Assembly (NCBI GenBank): GCA_017457105.1
Contig: JAFTIA010000074.1
Span: forward strand, 1 to 35,057
Reading direction: 5' to 3'
DNA: 35,057 nt
From: Lentisphaeria bacterium
Lineage (GTDB): Bacteria; Verrucomicrobiota; Lentisphaeria; Victivallales; Victivallaceae
A program made the position numbers and the translations under genes. Positions 7,812 through 15,420 of this stretch are shown here, piece after piece (position 1 is the stretch's first letter; every line of letters begins with the position of its first letter). The notes beneath the pieces are model-generated. The model did no database searches and was not told the origin of the DNA. It worked only from the letters and a program-made list of their open reading frames with translations.

Positions 7812-8780
7812 GTGGCACAGGAAAAACGACCGGTCGTGGCCGTTACGGCTCCGGAATTCCGCAAGGGAAGCGATATTTTTGCTTCCGCAAGTGATTTTGA
7901 AATGCTGCCCGCGCCTTCCGGCGAAGCGGAACTTGCCGCATGGATCCGGGAACATCAGGCGTGGGGGGCTGTGGTTGGGACCGCTTTGTATCAGAGGGAA
8001 CTTTATCAGTCGCTTCCTTCCGGCGGGGTAGTGGCGCGTTTCGGCGTAGGCTGTGACGGGATCGACCGGAAAGCCGCCGCTGTCCATGGCGTGTACTGCT
8101 GTAATACTCCCGGCGTTCTGGATGATGCTGTGGCGGAATTTACGGTGGGACTTCTGATTTCGGTGGCACGGCGCATTGCCGATGCGGGGGGCGGTGTCCG
8201 CAATGGGGACTGGCCCCAGCCCTCCGGCATGGAATTGCGGGGCAGAAAACTGCTGGTCGTGGGTTGCGGAGCCATCGGCTGCCGGGTGGCGGCCATTGCC
8301 AAAGCTGCATTCGGAATGAAAACTGCCGGGTGCGGCATTACGCCGGAAAATCCCCGGCCGGATTGTTTTGATGAGTACAGTATGGACTTTTTCGAAGTGG
8401 CATCCGGGGCATCTGCTGTAAGTCTGCATATCCCGGATATGCCGCAGAACCGGGATTTTCTGAACCGGGAACGGCTTGCTTGTCTGCCGACGGAGGCCAT
8501 GGTGCTGAATACCGCCCGGGGCGCCGTGCTGGATGAAAATGCGCTATACGATGCTGTTGCGGCCGGGAAACTTTCCGGAGCCGGACTGGATGTATTCAAG
8601 CACGAACCCTATATTCCGCAGGACCCTGCACGGGATCTGCGGACACTGCCCAATGTGGTGATGACTCCCCATCTTGCCGGGAATACCCGTGAAAGCTGCC
8701 GCCGGGTGGCGGAACGGGTGATGACCAATTTGCGTTTGGCAGTCAAAGGCGATTTCGGGCGCATGGATCTGGTGGAATAG
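7812..8780 (+). CDS. D-isomer-specific 2-hydroxyacid dehydrogenase
   Basis: A 322-residue NAD-dependent dehydrogenase of the phosphoglycerate dehydrogenase superfamily. The dinucleotide-binding GCGAIG is at about 151-156, and the catalytic trio is R236 (NTARGAVLDE), E265 (DVFKHEP) and H287 (MTPHLAG). The catalytic core is the two-domain minimal form; no ACT regulatory domain follows, so serA-type feedback control is not expected. No ATG lies near the N-terminus; GTG 7812 is chosen because AGGGAG (7800-7805) is six bases before it. It is 11 bases downstream of the LOG gene. Candidate substrates include 3-phosphoglycerate, glyoxylate/hydroxypyruvate or D-lactate; sequence alone does not decide. 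Confidence 0.88.
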   Translation: MAQEKRPVVAVTAPEFRKGSDIFASASDFEMLPAPSGEAELAAWIREHQAWGAVVGTALYQRELYQSLPSGGVVARFGVGCDGIDRKAAAVHGVYCCNTPGVLDDAVAEFTVGLLISVARRIADAGGGVRNGDWPQPSGMELRGRKLLVVGCGAIGCRVAAIAKAAFGMKTAGCGITPENPRPDCFDEYSMDFFEVASGASAVSLHIPDMPQNRDFLNRERLACLPTEAMVLNTARGAVLDENALYDAVAAGKLSGAGLDVFKHEPYIPQDPARDLRTLPNVVMTPHLAGNTRESCRRVAERVMTNLRLAVKGDFGRMDLVE

Positions 8781-8786
8781 ACTGTT

Positions 8787-9671
8787 ATGACGCAGGATCG
8801 GCATCTTTTTCTTGCCGAGCCCCACGGCTTCTGCAACGGGGTCCGGCGCGCTCTGGATATGGTGGAAAACGCATTGGCGGCGGGAAAGTCGCCCCTCTAT
8901 GTACTCCATGAAATCGTCCACAACAATTTTGTGGTGCAGAATTTGAGGGCGAAGGGCGTTTTGTTTGTCAATGACCCGGATGAAGTTCCGGACGGGGCGT
9001 TTCTGGTGGTGAGTGCCCACGGGGCTTCTCCTGCTGTATATAAAAAGGCGTCCCCCAGACTTCATGTTATTGATGCCACCTGCCCATTGGTGCGGAAAGT
9101 TCAGTTGGCGGCAGAGGCGGCATCCCAAAATGGAGAGAGTGTCCTTCTGCTGGGACATGCGGATCACCCGGAAGTGGCAGGGATCGTGGGGCATTGCATA
9201 CCGGGAACCATTGATGTGCTTTCCCCCGATACGGATTGGACGGATTTTGTTCCGGAGGAGAATCGCGGTATTTGTCTTCTTTCCCAGACGACGCTGAATG
9301 CGGATGATGTTGCCGCCGCAGGAAAACTGCTTGCCGGAAAATTCTCTTCAGTCCGGAACGGTGCGGAAGTTTGTTATGCCACCCGGGATCGCCAGCGGGC
9401 GGTGCGCTGTCTGGCAAAACAGGTGGAGTACATGTTTATTTTAGGATCATCCCACAGTTCCAATTCCCGCCGTCTGCTGGAAACGGCGTTGAAGGAAAAT
9501 ATTTCCGCTAAACTGGTGGATCTTCCGGAGGAGATCGGCGGCATGGAACTGGAAAATATCCGTTGTGTGGGGTTGACTGCCGGGGCAAGTGTGCCGGATG
9601 AATTGATCGGGCGAGCGGTAAAGCGTTTGGAATCTTTCGGTTTCCCGCTTGTTGCTCCGGAAAAAGGCTGA
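8787..9671 (+). CDS. ispH: 4-hydroxy-3-methylbut-2-enyl diphosphate reductase
   Basis: IspH performs the last step of the MEP isoprenoid pathway, reducing HMBPP to IPP and DMAPP with a [4Fe-4S] cluster. The three cluster cysteines are C16 (EPHGFCNGV), C99 (DATCPLV) and C196 (EVCYATRDRQ). Also present are the conserved HEIVHN, SAHG, GHADHPEV, LSQTT, SSHSSNSRRL and TAGASVPDELI. The 294-residue length is on the short side of normal, with no fused S1 domains. It starts six bases after the dehydrogenase stop and ends the operon that begins with rhaB. It converges on alr; the 30-base gap holds only a weak CCCG/CGGG hairpin. Confidence 0.97.
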   Translation: MTQDRHLFLAEPHGFCNGVRRALDMVENALAAGKSPLYVLHEIVHNNFVVQNLRAKGVLFVNDPDEVPDGAFLVVSAHGASPAVYKKASPRLHVIDATCPLVRKVQLAAEAASQNGESVLLLGHADHPEVAGIVGHCIPGTIDVLSPDTDWTDFVPEENRGICLLSQTTLNADDVAAAGKLLAGKFSSVRNGAEVCYATRDRQRAVRCLAKQVEYMFILGSSHSSNSRRLLETALKENISAKLVDLPEEIGGMELENIRCVGLTAGASVPDELIGRAVKRLESFGFPLVAPEKG

Positions 9672-9701
9672 TACTGCACTCTTCCCCGGAGCGGGTTCAC
9701 A

Positions 9702-10766
9702 TCAGGGGAGATAAACTCTTTCCACACGGGGCGAAATGGCGCAGAGGATATCGTGCAGATGGGTTTCTTTCCAGACACCCCACTGTTCCGGCGTGACAGA
9801 GTTTTCCCCCGTGCCGAAACACTCCACTTCGTCCCCGGTCTGCACATGATCCACGCCCGTCAGATCCAGCAGGGTATAATCCATGCAGACCCGTCCGAGG
9901 ATGGGACAGCGTTTGCCGCCAACAAGCATTTCCCCTTTGTTGGAAAGGATTTGCGGGATCCCGTCTGCGTATCCGGCGCAGACCACGCCTACAACGGTAT
10001 CTTTTTTCAGCTGACAGGTGCGGCTGTAACTTAAAAAACTCCCCGCAGGCATTTGCCGTACTGCGCCGATCCGCGCTTTCAATGTCAGGGCGTTGGTGTA
10101 CATCCCCAAGCCGGCACGGACTTGCGAAAAAGGTTCCTGCATGGCACGATCCACCAGCAGGATCCCTTCCGATGCCGCATGATGGACCCGTTGGAAAGTC
10201 ATACCCAGAGTCCGGTACAATTTCAAAAACCGTTCCAGTTGCAGAGCGGAATATTGCCCATCCGGCTCCCATGCGCTGGAAAAGTGGGAAAACAGCCCGT
10301 TCAAAGCCAGATTCGGCAATGTTGCAATACGGCGGATCTCTTCTGCGGCACGGTCGTCCGCCAGGATCCCAAGGCGGCCCATGCCGGTATCCACCGCAAT
10401 GTCGCAGTCGGCGATTTTTCCCTGTTTGACTGCTTCCTTGCTGATTCGTTCCGCCGTGGCAAAGGAATCCACAGGACAGCGCAGCCCGGCGGCTACTGCC
10501 GGAGCCGTTTCCTCCGGAAGCAATGCCCCCAGAATTTGCACCGGCATCTGCAAGGGCTGTAAAGCCAGTGCTTCATCCACCGTGGCCGTGCCGAAACTGG
10601 ATACGCCCTGCGTTTTCAGGAACGCCCCCATTTTGAGCGCACCCAGGCCGTACGCGTCTGCTTTGATGACTGCAAGGATCCTGCAGTTTCCTGCCCGGCG
10701 GCGGATATGTGCCATATTCCGGGCAATGGCCTGCAGGTCGATCTCCAACTGAAGCCGGGAAGCCAT
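9702..10766 (-). CDS. alr: Alanine racemase
   Basis: A PLP-dependent racemase supplying D-alanine for peptidoglycan. The 354-residue protein carries the PLP lysine K35 in AVIKADAYGLG, a PLP-barrel with DTGMGRLGI and GLFSHFSSA, the catalytic tyrosine Y266 in CAGYADGIPQ, and the C-terminal GRVCMDYTLLDLT with GDEVECFG. It starts 12 bases after the RNase Y stop codon and is probably the last gene of the rarA-rny-alr run. Its ribosome binding site is poor, which suggests translational coupling or readthrough. No separate murF or dal paralogue is nearby. Confidence 0.96.
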   Translation of the reverse strand: MASRLQLEIDLQAIARNMAHIRRRAGNCRILAVIKADAYGLGALKMGAFLKTQGVSSFGTATVDEALALQPLQMPVQILGALLPEETAPAVAAGLRCPVDSFATAERISKEAVKQGKIADCDIAVDTGMGRLGILADDRAAEEIRRIATLPNLALNGLFSHFSSAWEPDGQYSALQLERFLKLYRTLGMTFQRVHHAASEGILLVDRAMQEPFSQVRAGLGMYTNALTLKARIGAVRQMPAGSFLSYSRTCQLKKDTVVGVVCAGYADGIPQILSNKGEMLVGGKRCPILGRVCMDYTLLDLTGVDHVQTGDEVECFGTGENSVTPEQWGVWKETHLHDILCAISPRVERVYLP

Positions 10767-10778
10767 GATGCAAACCTG

Positions 10779-12335
10779 TTATTTTGCGTAGTCCACCGAC
10801 CGGGTTTCCCGGATAACAGTGACTTTGATCTGGCCCGGATAGGTCATTTCTTTTTCGATCCGGCAGCAGATGTCCCGGGCGAGGGTCTGGGCTTCGCCTT
10901 CGGTGATCTTTTCCGGCATCACCACCACGCGGACTTCCCGGCCCGCCTGCAAGGCAAAACAGCTTTCCACACCCTGGAAATCACGGGCAATGCTTTCCAG
11001 CTGCTCAAAACGCTTGAGATAGAGTTCGGTGGTTTCACTGCGGGCACCGGGGCGGGAGGCACTCAAGGTATCGCAGGCATTGATCAGGATATCATACACG
11101 CTGGTGGGTTCCACTTCGCCGTGGTGTGCCGCCACAGCCGCCACCACATCTTTGGCTTCGTTGTGTTTCCGCAGGACTTCCGCACCGATCTGGGCATGAG
11201 GACCTTCCACTTCATGGTCAATGGCCTTGCCGATATCGTGGAAAAGACCGATCCGCTTGGCTTTTTGTTCATCCAAACCCAGTTCGGCGGCGATCATGCC
11301 CATGAAATAGGCCGTTTCCAGAGAGTGCTGAAGCACATTCTGGGAGAAACTGTAACGGTACTTGAGGCGGCCGAGCAGTTTTACGATGGCCTGGGGCACG
11401 CCCGGGACACCGGTTTCCAGAACCGCTTTTTCCCCGGCGGCCATGATGTCTTCTTCCAGCTCTTTATTGATCCGCTTGATCAACTCTTCCACTCGGGTGG
11501 GATGGATACGGCCGTCAGCAATGAGTTTTTCCATCAAAAGACGGGCGGCTTCCTTGCGGACGGGGTCAAAACAGCTGATAACGACCGCTTCCGGCGTATC
11601 GTCGATCAGAATATTCACGCCCGTAGCCGCTTCCAGCGCACGGATGTTGCGCCCTTCACGGCCGATGATCCGGCCCTTGAGTTCATCGTTGGGCAGGGGA
11701 ATGGTGGCGGTAGTGCGTTCATAGGTGCAGTCCGAGGCATACCGCTGGATGGCGTATGTCAAAATCTGCCGGGCTTCCCGTTCCGCCCGTTCCCGGGCTT
11801 CTTCCACCATGGAGTGGATCATCGTACCGGTTTCGTTGCGGATCTCGTTCCGCATTTTTTCCAGAAGTTGTTCCCGGGCGGTGTTCCGGTCCATTTCCGC
11901 AATGCGCTGGAGTTCGTCGATCTGCCGGGAAATATTTTTCTGCATTTCCTGTTCTTTGACGGTCAAGCGTTCCTGCAGCTGGGCATTGGTTTTTTCCTGC
12001 TGCTCGGCAGCTTTGATTTTGGCATCCAGTGATTCCATGCGCTTGTCCAGGGCTTCTTCACGCTGGGCCAGACGGCGTTCCACATTGGACTGTTCTTTGC
12101 GGCGTTCCTTCAACTCCGCTTCACACTCGTCCCGCATTTTCAGGACTTCGCTTTTTGCGCTGACACGGGCTTCACGCAGGGTGTGTTCCGCTTCACGCTT
12201 TGCTTCTTCGCGGATCTTGTCCGCAGACTTGTTTGCCGCATCCTTCTGCAATCGCTGCATCCAGTTGCTGACGGCGATCCCGATGGCGATACCCACCGCC
12301 AGTCCGGTCCCGATTATTCCCAAAGTTTCCCACAT
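10779..12335 (-). CDS. rny: Ribonuclease Y
   Basis: A membrane-anchored endoribonuclease that starts mRNA decay. The 518-residue protein has the canonical order: an N-terminal membrane helix (about 4-22, GIIGTGLAVGIAIGIAVS), a long charged coiled coil (about 28-200), a KH RNA-binding domain with GRIIGREGRNIRALE, and an HD phosphodiesterase domain with LFHDIGKAIDHEVEGPHAQIGAE and VAAHHGEVEP. All expected metal-binding histidine and aspartate residues are visible. The ATG follows an AAGGA box. It is 50 bases downstream of the cyclo-ligase gene on the same strand; a CGGTTAT/ATAACCG hairpin (12383-12402) lies in that gap. Confidence 0.97.
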   Translation of the reverse strand: MWETLGIIGTGLAVGIAIGIAVSNWMQRLQKDAANKSADKIREEAKREAEHTLREARVSAKSEVLKMRDECEAELKERRKEQSNVERRLAQREEALDKRMESLDAKIKAAEQQEKTNAQLQERLTVKEQEMQKNISRQIDELQRIAEMDRNTAREQLLEKMRNEIRNETGTMIHSMVEEARERAEREARQILTYAIQRYASDCTYERTTATIPLPNDELKGRIIGREGRNIRALEAATGVNILIDDTPEAVVISCFDPVRKEAARLLMEKLIADGRIHPTRVEELIKRINKELEEDIMAAGEKAVLETGVPGVPQAIVKLLGRLKYRYSFSQNVLQHSLETAYFMGMIAAELGLDEQKAKRIGLFHDIGKAIDHEVEGPHAQIGAEVLRKHNEAKDVVAAVAAHHGEVEPTSVYDILINACDTLSASRPGARSETTELYLKRFEQLESIARDFQGVESCFALQAGREVRVVVMPEKITEGEAQTLARDICCRIEKEMTYPGQIKVTVIRETRSVDYAK

Positions 12336-12382
12336 TTTGTATGTTTTCCTTTCTGTTCAAAAGTATGGATCTTATGGTTGCC

Positions 12383-12402
12383 CGGTTATTTCCATATAAC
12401 CG
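12383..12402. other. Hairpin at the cyclo-ligase 3' end
   Basis: CGGTTAT (12383-12389) and ATAACCG (12396-12402) form a perfect 7-bp stem with a six-base loop across the cyclo-ligase stop codon. No T-run follows on either strand, so it is more likely an mRNA-stability or processing element than a terminator. Confidence 0.4.
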
Positions 12403-12952
12403 TAAATGCCTCTGTTACTGCCATGTCCAAGAATCTGTCATGCGCTTCTGCCGGCAGGTCTGCAGAACTGCGCTGACAGGCGTAATATACGCCGCACACC
12501 GGCCCGGAAACCCCTTCCAGAAGCCGGTCATAAAAACCTCCGCCGCGCCCCAGACGGACGCCCCGGAGATCCCACGCCACGCCGGGAACCAGATGCAGTG
12601 TTGCCGTACGGACAAGATCTTCATCCGCCTCCGGACACTGCGCCGACGGTTCCGGCAGGTTGTACTTTCCCGGTACAAGATCACTCAAATTACTGACGCT
12701 CGCAAATTTGTAAACGCCCCGTTCCGCACAATAACGGGGGAACAGCAGGATCTTTCCCGGCTCCTGCATCAAAGGCAGAAGATCCGGTTCCGTGCCGTCC
12801 GTGGCATACAATGCCAGCGCCTTGCATTCCTGATACGCCGCCAGATGTTTGATCCGTTCCCGGATCGCTTTGTCTGCGGCAAACCGTTCCTCCGGCGTCA
12901 GTGCCTTGCGGGCGGCGGAAAAGATTTTCCGTATCTCACGCTTTTGCTGCAT
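12386..12952 (-). CDS. 5-formyltetrahydrofolate cyclo-ligase
   Basis: This enzyme converts 5-formyl-THF to 5,10-methenyl-THF using ATP (FAU1/YgfA/MTHFS family). The N-terminal basic KREIRKIFSAARKALTPEER is followed by ALYATDGTEPDLLPL, LLFPRY and the diagnostic C-terminal loop GVRLGRGGGFYDRLL. ATG 12952 is preferred over an ATG five codons upstream because GGAGG lies seven bases before it; the product is 188 residues. It overlaps the end of rarA by 17 bases, so the two are translated from the same message. The pairing of this enzyme with rarA looks like operon packing rather than shared function. Confidence 0.92.
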   Translation of the reverse strand: MQQKREIRKIFSAARKALTPEERFAADKAIRERIKHLAAYQECKALALYATDGTEPDLLPLMQEPGKILLFPRYCAERGVYKFASVSNLSDLVPGKYNLPEPSAQCPEADEDLVRTATLHLVPGVAWDLRGVRLGRGGGFYDRLLEGVSGPVCGVYYACQRSSADLPAEAHDRFLDMAVTEAFTVIWK

Positions 12953-14294
12953 GATTTGCCTCCGCATTTTCCCGGCACTGCTGCCAGTATTCCAGCCGTT
13001 CTCTGATCTTGCTTTCGTAACCCATGCCGGCAGGGGTGTAATAGCGTTTGGGGACTGTCAGATAATCCTGTACCGCAAACCCTCCGGTATCATGGGGATA
13101 AATATAACCTTTCCCGTGCCCCTGCACCTTGCCCCCGGCGGAATGCGGGTCCCGCAATGCCGTGGGGATGGGCTGGACACGGTCGTGTTCCACATCGCTC
13201 AACGCCTGATTGACTGCCATATAGGAGGCGTTGCTTTTGGGGGCGGTGGCGCAATATGTCACCGCCTGCGCCAGAATGATCCGGGCTTCCGGCAGACCCA
13301 CCAGATCCACCGCCTGCGCCGCAGAAACTGCTACCTGCAGTGCCCGGGGATCGGCATTGCCCACATCTTCCGAGGCAAAAATCATGATCCGGCGGCTGAT
13401 AAAACGGATATCCTCCCCGGCATGAAGCATTTTGGCCAGATAATAAATGGCGGCATCCGGGTCGCTTCCCCGCATACTTTTGATGAAGGCACTGGCAGAA
13501 TCGTAATGATTGTCGTCATCGTAATGGATCATTTTTTTCTGAATGGAACTTTCTGCCGCAGAAAGTGTTACGGTAATGATCCCCTTTTCATCCGGGGGGG
13601 TGGTGAGGGCCGCCAGTTCCAGTGCATTCAAGGAACGGCGGGCATCGCCTTCGCAAACCTGTGCAAGGAAATCCAGCGCATCGTCCGCAATTTGTACTTG
13701 TTTCCCGGGGAATCCCCTGGGATCGGTAACCGCACGGGTGAGCAGAAATTTGATGTCTTCTTCCGCCAAACTGTGGAGTTGGAATGCCAGAGAGCGGGAC
13801 AAGAGAGCCCCCACTACATAAAATTGCGGATTGTGTGTGGTTGCCCCGATCAGGCGGATATTGCCGTTTTCCACATCCGGGAGCAGGGCATCCTGCTGGG
13901 CTTTATTGAAACGGTGGATCTCGTCAATAAAAAGGACGGTCCGGCGGCCGTTGATTTCCCGGCGTTTGACGGCAATGGCGATCTCCTTGCGGATATCCGC
14001 CACGGAAGAGGTGACGCCGGAAAGGCGCACAAATGCCGAGCAGGTGGTTTTGGCGATCAATTCAGCCAGACTGGTTTTGCCGGTTCCGGGAGGCCCGGAA
14101 AGAATGATGGAACTGAACCTGTCCGCTTCGATGGCACGGCGCAGGAGCATTCCTTCCGAAAGCAGATGTTTCTGCCCTGCATATTCCTCCAGAGAGCGGG
14201 GGCGCATCCGGGCCGCCAGCGGCATATCGGCTTCGGCGGCGGAAACGGCACCTTTTACCGGAGGCTGTGATTCTGTAAAGAGATCATCTCCCAT
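12936..14294 (-). CDS. rarA: Replication-associated recombination protein A (MgsA/RarA AAA+ ATPase)
   Basis: A 452-residue AAA+ ATPase of the clamp-loader group that acts at stalled replication forks. The N-terminal PLAARMRPRSLEEYAGQKHLL is typical, then Walker A GPPGTGKT (67-74), Walker B VLFIDEIHRF, sensor GATTHNPQF and the arginine-containing ALLSRSLAFQL. The RarA-specific C-terminal half has HYDSASAFIKSMRGSDPDAAIYYLAKML, ASEDVGNADP and GGKVQGHGKGYIYPHD. The start follows GGAGGGT. Upstream lies a 93-base leader and a promoter at 14394-14421. It heads the minus-strand run rarA, cyclo-ligase, rny, alr. Confidence 0.97.
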   Translation of the reverse strand: MGDDLFTESQPPVKGAVSAAEADMPLAARMRPRSLEEYAGQKHLLSEGMLLRRAIEADRFSSIILSGPPGTGKTSLAELIAKTTCSAFVRLSGVTSSVADIRKEIAIAVKRREINGRRTVLFIDEIHRFNKAQQDALLPDVENGNIRLIGATTHNPQFYVVGALLSRSLAFQLHSLAEEDIKFLLTRAVTDPRGFPGKQVQIADDALDFLAQVCEGDARRSLNALELAALTTPPDEKGIITVTLSAAESSIQKKMIHYDDDNHYDSASAFIKSMRGSDPDAAIYYLAKMLHAGEDIRFISRRIMIFASEDVGNADPRALQVAVSAAQAVDLVGLPEARIILAQAVTYCATAPKSNASYMAVNQALSDVEHDRVQPIPTALRDPHSAGGKVQGHGKGYIYPHDTGGFAVQDYLTVPKRYYTPAGMGYESKIRERLEYWQQCRENAEANHAAKA

Positions 14295-14393
14295 TTCAGA
14301 CCCTCCGGACCGGAAAAAGAGATGACCCCGCCGGGACCTGAAGAGTCCTGTGCCTGTTCAGACCGTGATCTTTTATAGAAAATCCTTGCGGAT

Positions 14394-14421
14394 ATCATAC
14401 TTTTCCGTTTCATTGTTGCAA
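14394..14421 (-). promoter_or_regulatory. Promoter of rarA
   Basis: Minus-strand TTGCAA (14416-14421), a 16-bp spacer, then TATGAT (14394-14399). The predicted start near 14387 gives rarA a leader of about 93 bases. Confidence 0.65.
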
Positions 14422-14443
14422 CCCTTAAAAAAATATATATAAA
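14416..14443 (+). promoter_or_regulatory. Divergent plus-strand promoter sharing the rarA -35
   Basis: The palindromic TTGCAA at 14416-14421 also reads as a -35 on the plus strand, 16 bp before TATAAA (14438-14443). The predicted start near 14450 falls inside the palindrome at 14444-14460. The transcript would run toward the FHA gene. Confidence 0.5.
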
Positions 14444-14460
14444 ACGGGATAAAATCCCGT
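14444..14460. promoter_or_regulatory. 17-bp palindrome (possible operator)
   Basis: ACGGGAT-AAA-ATCCCGT is a perfect inverted repeat placed at the start site of the plus-strand promoter. On the minus strand it is followed by a T/A-rich tract, so it could instead end a short minus-strand transcript. Operator is the preferred reading because no minus-strand gene lies upstream of it. Confidence 0.45.
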
Positions 14461-14572
14461 ATTCTCTCTATACCTGTAATTAAATATAGCACAGTATTGA
14501 CAACTTGAAAGTCCCCATATTGAAAAAAAGTTAAATTTTTTGATGTTTTGGGGATGGACGGAGTTTGTCTTT

Positions 14573-14604
14573 TTGTATGACAGGCGGATGAATTGTATGA
14601 CAGG
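14573..14604. repeat. Direct repeat of TTGTATGACAGG, 20 bp apart
   Basis: Two identical 12-bp copies start at 14573 and 14593. The 20-bp period puts them on the same DNA face, about 40-70 bp upstream of the FHA promoter -35, which is a usual position for activator sites. The protein that might bind is unknown. Confidence 0.5.
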
Positions 14605-14644
14605 GAAGTCTTTTCTTTTTTTTTGAAAAAAATAAAGAGGGGGG

Positions 14645-14672
14645 TTGCATTTCCATGATTCGGTTGTATATT
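14645..14672 (+). promoter_or_regulatory. Promoter of the FHA-domain gene
   Basis: TTGCAT (14645-14650), a 16-bp spacer, then TATATT (14667-14672). The predicted leader is about 68 bases. Confidence 0.65.
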
Positions 14673-14746
14673 TCCAAAGATGCGGTGTCTGGATGTCGTT
14701 TTTTTTAGAGAACAGCCGCAGTTCAGGAGCAGGACAGGAGAGTAAC

Positions 14747-15289
14747 ATGGCTGAAAATCCGAAATTGACAGTTCTTCACGAGAAGCTCCGGGGCAAGACT
14801 TTTATTCTTGATAAGGATCAAATGTCGGCAGGCCGCCGGGACAGCATGGATATTTGCATCAAGGATGCCAGTTTGAGCGGGCATCATTGCGATTTTATCC
14901 GTACTGAAAGCGGGTCTTATATTTTGCGTGACAATGAAAGTACCAACGGTACCCGTGTCAATAACATGCCCATTACCGAGCAGGAATTGAGAAACTCGGA
15001 TATTATTCAGCTGGGCGGCGTGGAAATTTTGTACGACTGCTCCAAGGGCGGTGATGCAGAAGCCACCACCGGCAGTTTCGGCGGCCGGACCCATACCATC
15101 AGTTTGGATGATGTATCCAGCAATCTTTCCACGACCCGGGAAGTGATCAACTACTCTCCCTTTGCCGGGCGTGATCAGAAGAAGCAGAAGCGCAACAACC
15201 TGATCATGATCGGTGTTCTCGGGGTGTTGGGGCTGGCTCTGATCGGTGTTCTTGCCTGGGTCGGGATGCAGCTCTTTGGGGACAAATAA
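14747..15289 (+). CDS. FHA-domain protein with a C-terminal membrane anchor
   Basis: The 180-residue protein has one forkhead-associated domain (about 8-85), a phosphothreonine-binding module. The hallmarks are AGRRDS (Gly-Arg), SLSGHHC (Ser and His) and DNESTNGTRVNN. A low-complexity Ser/Thr-rich linker (about 100-140) could itself be phosphorylated. A basic patch KKQKRNN precedes one membrane helix (about 152-174), so the protein looks tail-anchored with the FHA domain in the cytoplasm. ATG 14747 has AGGAG six bases upstream. A perfect intrinsic terminator follows before ftsH. No Ser/Thr kinase is in the window; a PP2C phosphatase lies far downstream at 31915. Confidence 0.9.
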   Translation: MAENPKLTVLHEKLRGKTFILDKDQMSAGRRDSMDICIKDASLSGHHCDFIRTESGSYILRDNESTNGTRVNNMPITEQELRNSDIIQLGGVEILYDCSKGGDAEATTGSFGGRTHTISLDDVSSNLSTTREVINYSPFAGRDQKKQKRNNLIMIGVLGVLGLALIGVLAWVGMQLFGDK

Positions 15290-15348
15290 AAGAATTCCGC
15301 AACGGAGGGGAATATATTCTGTTTCGGCAGAATGGAGAATTCGGGCGG

Positions 15349-15397
15349 AAAGACTGCTGACGCCGACAGATTCTGAAAGCGTACAGCAGTCTTTTTT
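15349..15397 (+). terminator. Intrinsic terminator between the FHA gene and ftsH
   Basis: AAAGACTGCTG (15349-15359) pairs perfectly with CAGCAGTCTTT (15384-15394); inner bases ACGC/GCGT extend the stem past one bulge. A run of T residues completes it. Only about 23 bases separate it from the ftsH ATG. Confidence 0.85.
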
Positions 15398-15420
15398 TAT
15401 AGCAGGAAAGGTGGCTGGAT

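Larger units (their letters stand above)
14295..14746. other. 450-base intergenic region between rarA and the FHA gene
   Basis: No credible coding frame is present; the stretch is AT-rich beside GC-rich genes. It holds two back-to-back promoters sharing one -35 (14394-14443), a perfect palindrome (14444-14460), two direct repeats of TTGTATGACAGG (14573 and 14593), and the FHA gene promoter (14645-14672). The T-tract at 14606-14618 has no convincing stem before it. A small RNA starting near 14450 is possible but not demonstrated. Confidence 0.6.

Noticed and set aside
10707-12032. A 441-codon plus-strand frame opposite rny
   Set aside because: Low-complexity Phe/Gly/His/Asp composition complementary to the rny coiled coil; no start signals.
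14606-14618. Intrinsic terminator at the T-tract upstream of the FHA gene
   Set aside because: Only a three-base GAC/GTC stem precedes it, too weak to call.
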